Below are positions 59,492 through 64,000 of a stretch of DNA of 64,000 nucleotides, one piece after another. The position numbers were made by a program, and so were the translations under genes. The notes beneath the pieces are model-generated. The model was not told the DNA's origin. It saw only the letters and a program-made list of their open reading frames with translations, and made no database searches. Numbering within the stretch: position 1 is the first letter of the stretch; the number at the start of each line of letters is the position of its first letter. Origin of the DNA: Pseudomonas reactans (GTDB taxonomy: Bacteria; Pseudomonadota; Gammaproteobacteria; Pseudomonadales; Pseudomonadaceae); contig NZ_JACAPG010000027.1 in the NCBI RefSeq assembly GCF_013385825.1, positions 253 to 64,252 on the forward strand. The letters are read 5' to 3'.

Positions 59492-59965
59492 ATGAAAGGC
59501 GACATCTCAGTCATCCAGCAACTCAACAAAATCCTTGCCAATGAACTGGTCGCGATCAATCAGTACTTTCTGCATGCGCGCATGTATGACGATTGGGGCC
59601 TGGAAAAGCTGGGCAAGCGCGAATACAAAGAATCCATCAAGGCCATGAAAGACGCTGACGCGTTGATTAAGCGCATCCTATTCCTGGAAGGTCTGCCGAA
59701 CGTGCAGGACCTGGGCAAGCTGAACATCGGCGAGCACACCCAGGAAATGATCAGCAGCGACCTGAAGTTCGAACACAAGAGCCACAGCGACCTCAAGGCC
59801 GCCATCGCTCACTGCGAAAGCAAAGGTGACTTCGGCAGCCGCGAACTGCTGGAAGACATCCTCGAAGACCAGGAAGAACACATCGACTGGCTGGAGACCC
59901 AACTGGGCCTGATCGACAAAGTCAGCCTGGAAAACTACCTGCAATCGCAGATGGGCGAAGAATAA
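59492..59965 (+). CDS. bfr: Bacterioferritin, heme-binding type with incomplete ferroxidase centre
   Basis: This 157 aa four-helix subunit forms the bacterioferritin shell. Heme ligand M52 is present (KAMKDAD). Ferroxidase ligands E18, E94 and H130 are conserved, but E51 is A, H54 is D and E127 is Q by direct reading. The diiron site is therefore probably inactive. In some pseudomonads and Neisseria two Bfr subunits co-assemble with divided roles; a second, catalytic subunit would have to be encoded outside this window. Order matches bfrB (PA3531) after bfd. Confidence 0.9.
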   Translation: MKGDISVIQQLNKILANELVAINQYFLHARMYDDWGLEKLGKREYKESIKAMKDADALIKRILFLEGLPNVQDLGKLNIGEHTQEMISSDLKFEHKSHSDLKAAIAHCESKGDFGSRELLEDILEDQEEHIDWLETQLGLIDKVSLENYLQSQMGEE

Positions 59966-59984
59966 GCCCCCAGCTCGCAGGTAC

Positions 59985-60024
59985 AAAAAAGCCCCGCTCT
60001 CTCACGAGAAGCGGGGCTTTTTAT
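59985..60024. terminator. Bidirectional terminator between bfr and grxD
   Basis: AAAAAAGCCCCGCT pairs with AGCGGGGCTTTTT, extended by TCTC/GAGA. It serves the convergent genes bfr (+) and grxD (-). Confidence 0.93.
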
Positions 60025-60034
60025 TGCAAGCGCA

Positions 60035-60373
60035 TCAAGCGTCGGTCTTGGTCGCCGCGTTGGCTGCTGCTTCTTTGACCAGCGTTTGCAGCGAACCATC
60101 AGCCGCCATCTCAACGATGATGTCGCTACCGCCGACCAGCTCACCGGCCACCCACAGTTGTGGGAAAGTCGGCCAGTTGGCGTATTTCGGCAGGTTGGCG
60201 CGGATTTCAGGGTTTTGCAGGATATCCACGTAAGCGAATTTCTCGCCACACGCCATGATGGCCTGGGACGCCTTCGCGGAGAAACCGCACTGAGGAGCGT
60301 TTGGCGCGCCCTTCATATAAAGCAGAATGGTGTTGTTGGCAATCTGCTCTTTGATCGTTTCGATGATATCCAT
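60035..60373 (-). CDS. grxD: Monothiol glutaredoxin GrxD
   Basis: This 112 aa monothiol glutaredoxin has the CGFS active site (PQCGFSAKA) and the GSH-binding WPTFPQLWV segment. Such proteins bind and pass on [2Fe-2S] clusters. GAGG lies 6 nt before the ATG. It follows the molybdopterin oxidoreductase gene on the same strand by 77 bp. Confidence 0.96.
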   Translation of the reverse strand: MDIIETIKEQIANNTILLYMKGAPNAPQCGFSAKASQAIMACGEKFAYVDILQNPEIRANLPKYANWPTFPQLWVAGELVGGSDIIVEMAADGSLQTLVKEAAANAATKTDA

Positions 60374-60450
60374 GGAACACCTCGGCTGGAACTTTGCGAC
60401 TCACAGGTCGGCACGGTGGCGCATTGTAACGCAAAATTCCAGCGCGGTGC

Positions 60451-62559
60451 TCAGGCGGCTGCTACCAGCACCGGCACGCCATTGAGCGCTGCATTGCCCG
60501 AGAGCTCGTCCAGTTGCCGTTCGTCGGTCAGATCGTTGGCGCTCGCCCCTGGCTGCCCGCTGGCGATCGTCATCTGCACGCCTGGGCGCCCATGACCCCA
60601 ACCATGGGGCAGGCTGACCACGCCGGGCATCATGTCCAGGCTGGCCAGCACTTCCACTTCGATCATGCCAATGCGCGAACTGACCCGCACCCGCTGGCCA
60701 TCGCTCAATTGCCGGCTGGCCAGATCGTCCGGATGCATCAGCAATTGATGGCGCGGCTTGCCCTTCACCAGCCGGTGATAGTTATGCATCCAGGAATTAT
60801 TGCTGCGCACATGGCGACGACCGATCAGCAGCAGTTCGTCATCGACTGGCGCCGGTTGAGCGGCAAAACGCACCAGGTCGGCAAGGATCACTGGCGGCGC
60901 CGTTTGCACCTTGCCATCAGCGGTTTTCAAACGCGCTGACAGGTTGGGTTGCAGCGGCCCTAAGTCGACGCCGTGGGGATGATCCGCCAGCATGGCCACG
61001 GACAACTTGTGGCTGGATGCATCACCGTAGACGCCCGCACGCAGGCCAAAATCAATCATTTGCGCAGGGGACATCGTCGGCTTGAGCGCGACACCATTGT
61101 GAGCAGCGAAGGCTTTGGCCAGGCCGACGAAAATCTCCCAGTCATGCAGCGCGCCCGCAGGCTTGGGCAAGATCGCCCGATTGAAGCGGGTGACGTTACG
61201 CACCGCAAACATATTGAAGGTGGTGTCGTAATGATCGTTTTCCAGCGCCGACGTAGACGGCAGGATCAGGTCGGCATAGCGCGTGGTTTCATTGATGTAG
61301 AGGTCGATGCTGACCATGAACTCCAGACCATCAAGCGCCTGCTCCAATTGTCGACCGTTGGGCGTCGACAACACCGGATTACCCGCCACCGTAACCAATG
61401 CACGGATTTGTCCTTCACCCTCGGTGAGCATTTCCTCAGCCAATGCCGACACAGGCAACTCACCACCGTACTCCGGACGCCCGGAAACCCGACTTTGCCA
61501 GCGGTTGAAATGCCCGCCACCGGTCGACGCCACCAGGTCCACCGCCGGCGTGGTGCACAACGCGCCTCCGACGCGGTCCAGGTTGCCAGTCACCAGGTTG
61601 ATCAACTGCACCAGCCAATGGCACAGCGTGCCGAATGCCTGGGTCGACACGCCCATGCGCCCGTAGCACACGGCCTTGTCGGCTGCAGCAAAGTCCCGTG
61701 CCAATTGGCGGATCTGCTCGGCAGGCACCGCACATTGGCGGCTCATGGCCTCGGCGGTAAACCCAGCGATAGCGCGCCGTACGTCCTCAAGGCCTTCAAT
61801 CGGTAAATGGCTGTCGCGGGTCAGGTTCTCGCTGAACAAGGTGTTGAGCACGCCGAACAACAACGCCGCATCCCCACCGGGGCGCACGAACAGATGCTGG
61901 TCGGCCATTGCTGCCGTTTCACTGCGCCGTGGGTCGATCACCACCACTTTGCCGCCCCGCGCCTGGATCGCCTTGAGGCGCTTCTCCACGTCGGGCACAG
62001 TCATGATGCTGCCGTTGGACGCGAGTGGATTACCCCCCAGGATCAGCATGAAGTCGGTGTGATCGATGTCCGGGATCGGCAGCAACAGGCCGTGGCCGTA
62101 CATGAGGTAACTGGTGAGGTGATGGGGCAACTGGTCCACCGACGTCGCGGAAAACCGATTGCGCGTCTTCAACTGGCCGAGGAAGTAGTTGCTGTGGGTC
62201 ATCAGCCCATAGTTGTGCACGCTGGGGTTGCCCTGGTAAACCGCCACCGCATTCTGCCCATGCTGCGCCTGGATGCCTGACAACCGCTCGGCTACCAGCG
62301 CGAAGGCGTCTTCCCACGCAATCGGCTGCCAATCGCTACCGACCCGCAACATGGGTTGGTGCAGGCGGTCGGGATCGTTCTGGATATCCTGCAACGCGAC
62401 GGCCTTGGGGCAGATATGCCCACGGCTGAAGCTGTCCTGGGCGTCGCCCTTGATCGAGGTGATCGCCAGGCTGCCATCGTCGGCTTGGGTGGTTTCCAGG
62501 GTCAGGCCACAAATGGCTTCACACAGATGGCAGGCACGGTGGTGGAGAGTCTTGGTCAT
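60451..62559 (-). CDS. Molybdopterin oxidoreductase (MopB family, [4Fe-4S])
   Basis: This 702 aa protein belongs to the DMSO-reductase superfamily. It has an N-terminal [4Fe-4S] motif C10-x2-C13-x3-C17-x32-C50, the molybdopterin-binding core, and the C-terminal dinucleotide-binding domain (LLLIGRRHVRSNNSWMHN, SLPHGWGHGRPGVQ). There is no Tat signal, so it should be cytoplasmic. No Cys or selenocysteine Mo ligand is obvious where formate dehydrogenases have one (region SATSVDQLPHH). No electron-transfer subunit is adjacent. The substrate is unknown. Confidence 0.87.
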   Translation of the reverse strand: MTKTLHHRACHLCEAICGLTLETTQADDGSLAITSIKGDAQDSFSRGHICPKAVALQDIQNDPDRLHQPMLRVGSDWQPIAWEDAFALVAERLSGIQAQHGQNAVAVYQGNPSVHNYGLMTHSNYFLGQLKTRNRFSATSVDQLPHHLTSYLMYGHGLLLPIPDIDHTDFMLILGGNPLASNGSIMTVPDVEKRLKAIQARGGKVVVIDPRRSETAAMADQHLFVRPGGDAALLFGVLNTLFSENLTRDSHLPIEGLEDVRRAIAGFTAEAMSRQCAVPAEQIRQLARDFAAADKAVCYGRMGVSTQAFGTLCHWLVQLINLVTGNLDRVGGALCTTPAVDLVASTGGGHFNRWQSRVSGRPEYGGELPVSALAEEMLTEGEGQIRALVTVAGNPVLSTPNGRQLEQALDGLEFMVSIDLYINETTRYADLILPSTSALENDHYDTTFNMFAVRNVTRFNRAILPKPAGALHDWEIFVGLAKAFAAHNGVALKPTMSPAQMIDFGLRAGVYGDASSHKLSVAMLADHPHGVDLGPLQPNLSARLKTADGKVQTAPPVILADLVRFAAQPAPVDDELLLIGRRHVRSNNSWMHNYHRLVKGKPRHQLLMHPDDLASRQLSDGQRVRVSSRIGMIEVEVLASLDMMPGVVSLPHGWGHGRPGVQMTIASGQPGASANDLTDERQLDELSGNAALNGVPVLVAAA

Positions 62560-62994
62560 GGCCAGTCTCTTTTATAGGGGCTTTGATCCCACTATGGGCC
62601 GCGACAGGTGCAGGCGCCACCAACGTTCGTCTCGTGAATCGCCCCGCATCAGGCCAGGCCATGGGCAAGCGTGAGCAAATGTTTCAAAACCCGGCATACC
62701 GCCTCTGAAACCGACGCAGCCTGGCCTGCGCCCGCCCCCGCACATTGCAAAAGGCCTCGACGCCAGTGTACAAATGGCTCGCTGCTGTCTGGAAATAGTC
62801 TTCAAAAGCGCCCCGGCGCCCTTCTTGAACACCCTTAAAAACCGTAGCCCTATTGGTAAGACGCGACATTTAATTATAAGATCGCGCCTTCCCCTATTTC
62901 GTCGCCCCGTGCGGCTTTCGCCGCAGGTCTCGCCCGTTGTCACAATAAACAAGGCTTTGAGTATCTGCGGTCTGTTGCAAAAAGGTAGTTAATG
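62560..62994. promoter_or_regulatory. Divergent intergenic region upstream of argF, with an ArgR-type half-site
   Basis: No gene is supported in this 435-bp gap. On the minus strand at 62853-62868 there is TGTCGC-N8-AA, the P. aeruginosa ArgR half-site consensus, about 130 bp before argF. Arginine repression of argF is therefore likely. A weaker second copy may lie beside it but is not clear. Promoter boxes were not assigned. Confidence 0.55.
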
Positions 62995-63915
62995 ATGAGC
63001 GCAAGGCACTTTCTCTCCCTGATGGATTGCACGCCCGAAGAGCTGGTCAGCGTGATCCGTCGAGGCATTGAGCTTAAAGACCTGCGTAACCGCGGCGTAC
63101 TGTTCGAGCCTTTGAAAAACCGCGTACTCGGCATGATCTTCGAGAAGTCGTCGACCCGCACCCGCGTGTCATTCGAAGCCGGCATGATCCAATTGGGCGG
63201 CCAGGCCATCTTCTTGTCCTCGCGTGACACCCAACTGGGGCGTGGCGAGCCGATCGCCGACAGTGCAAAGGTGATGTCGAGCATGCTCGACGCCGTGATG
63301 ATCCGTACCTTTGCCCACAGCACCGTGACCGAATTTGCCGCCCACTCCCGCGTACCGGTGATCAACGGCCTGACCGACGACCTGCACCCGTGCCAGTTGC
63401 TGGCCGACATGCAAACCTTCCTTGAGCACCGCGGCTCGATCCAGGGCAAGACTGTGGCCTGGATCGGCGACGGCAACAACATGTGCAACAGCTATATAGA
63501 AGCGGCGATCCAGTTCGACTTCCAACTGCGCGTTGCCTGCCCGGAAGGCTACGAGCCTGACGCGCGTTTCCTGGCCCAGGCCGGCGACCGCGTGACCCTG
63601 GTCCGCGACCCGCGTGACGCGGTGATCGGCGCGCACCTGGTGAGCACCGACGTCTGGACCTCCATGGGCCAGGAAGAGGAAACCGCCAAGCGCCTGGCCC
63701 TGTTCGCCCCGTATCAGGTGACCCGTGCCCTGCTCGACCTGGCCGCGCCCGACGTGCTGTTCATGCACTGCCTGCCAGCCCACCGTGGCGAAGAGATCAG
63801 CACCGACCTGCTCGATGACCCACGCTCGGTCGCCTGGGACCAGGCCGAAAACCGCCTGCACGCGCAAAAGGCCCTGCTCGAATTCCTCGTGCCGCCGTCG
63901 TACCACCACGCATGA
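62995..63915 (+). CDS. argF: Ornithine carbamoyltransferase ArgF (anabolic)
   Basis: This 306 aa transferase makes citrulline from ornithine and carbamoyl phosphate. The carbamoyl-phosphate motif is SSTRTR, followed by HPCQLLAD and the ornithine-binding HCLPAHRG. Two ATGs in tandem (62992, 62995) follow AAAGG; the second fits the family N-terminus MSARHFLSL. ArgG for the next step is encoded at 54-55 kb. Its stop overlaps the start of an ABC ATPase gene. Confidence 0.96.
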   Translation: MSARHFLSLMDCTPEELVSVIRRGIELKDLRNRGVLFEPLKNRVLGMIFEKSSTRTRVSFEAGMIQLGGQAIFLSSRDTQLGRGEPIADSAKVMSSMLDAVMIRTFAHSTVTEFAAHSRVPVINGLTDDLHPCQLLADMQTFLEHRGSIQGKTVAWIGDGNNMCNSYIEAAIQFDFQLRVACPEGYEPDARFLAQAGDRVTLVRDPRDAVIGAHLVSTDVWTSMGQEEETAKRLALFAPYQVTRALLDLAAPDVLFMHCLPAHRGEEISTDLLDDPRSVAWDQAENRLHAQKALLEFLVPPSYHHA

Positions 63916-64000
63916 GCCACTCATTACTGCTGAACCTGCGCAATCTGGCATGCGGCTATCAAGATCAACGGGTGGTACAGAACCTCAACCTGCACCTCAA
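63912..64000 (+). CDS. ABC transporter ATPase, N-terminal fragment (cut by window edge)
   Basis: The ATG overlaps the argF stop as ATGA. Only 29 full codons are visible: MSHSLLLNLRNLACGYQDQ and onward through VVQNLNLHL, the typical first strand of an ABC ATPase before the Walker A loop. Order matches PA3537-PA3538 (argF then an ABC ATP-binding protein). Substrate cannot be judged. Confidence 0.75.
   Translation, partial: MSHSLLLNLRNLACGYQDQRVVQNLNLHL

Noticed and set aside
1..64000. CRISPR arrays, rRNA and tRNA genes, insertion sequences
   Set aside because: I saw no regularly spaced direct repeats, no tRNA cloverleaf or rRNA segment and no transposase in any frame. Repeats found are REP/REPIN hairpins and short motif clusters.

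Overview
The window looks like a chromosome segment of a Pseudomonas of the P. fluorescens group. The reasons are high GC with strong G/C third positions, the complete wsp operon, gene neighbourhoods that match the P. aeruginosa/P. fluorescens core (recX-recA-pncC, mutS-fdxA-rsmZ, metG, nth with a PA3496-like gene, argG-motY-pyrC-rnt-prx-bfd-bfr-grxD, argF), Pseudomonas-type REP/REPIN hairpins, and a tailocin/prophage locus between pncC (cinA) and mutS. No sequence search was run; identities rest on recognised motifs, family length and gene order.

Layout. 0.1-8.6 kb (minus): the surface-sensing wspABCDEFR operon, ending in the diguanylate cyclase WspR. 8.7-10.5 kb: a DUF533/TerB-like membrane protein and a LysR regulator. 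10.6-19.8 kb (plus): a polyamine module with an aminoaldehyde dehydrogenase, a YdcSTUV-type ABC importer, a second aminoaldehyde dehydrogenase (PatD-like) and a Tat-exported SpdH-like spermidine dehydrogenase. 20-26 kb: opgD, small genes, an old-yellow-enzyme reductase and the K+ transporter kup. 26-38.4 kb: RNA modification genes (rimO, an S4/pseudouridine-synthase-like protein, trmO, a DTW-domain protein), the divergent fpr/finR pair, dgkA, the regulator erdR, a secreted protein, a LOG-family protein, recX-recA and pncC.

38.5-43.6 kb (minus) is the accessory region. It is a stripped tailocin/prophage locus: a PrtR-like self-cleaving repressor, a holin, a short phage protein, a tiny Com-type zinc finger, a beta-propeller-like protein of unknown role, a second, possibly frameshifted holin, a GH19 endolysin and a nested Rz/Rz1 spanin pair. 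No sheath, tube or baseplate genes are present. ATGCAT-rich clusters on both sides of the repressor gene look like its operators.

43.7-64 kb returns to core genes: mutS, fdxA, the small RNA gene rsmZ with its GacA upstream activating sequence, apbC, metG, an orphan soluble RnfB, nth, a BvgA/EvgA-type response regulator beside an intergenic array of CYTACA motifs, argG, motY, pyrC, rnt, a peroxiredoxin, bfd, a bacterioferritin lacking several ferroxidase ligands, grxD, a molybdopterin oxidoreductase, argF and the start of an ABC ATPase cut by the window edge.

The strongest leads are the lysis-gene-only tailocin locus with its putative operators and propeller protein, the CYTACA array beside the BvgA-like regulator, the degenerate bacterioferritin, and a pseudouridine-synthase paralogue without the expected catalytic aspartate.
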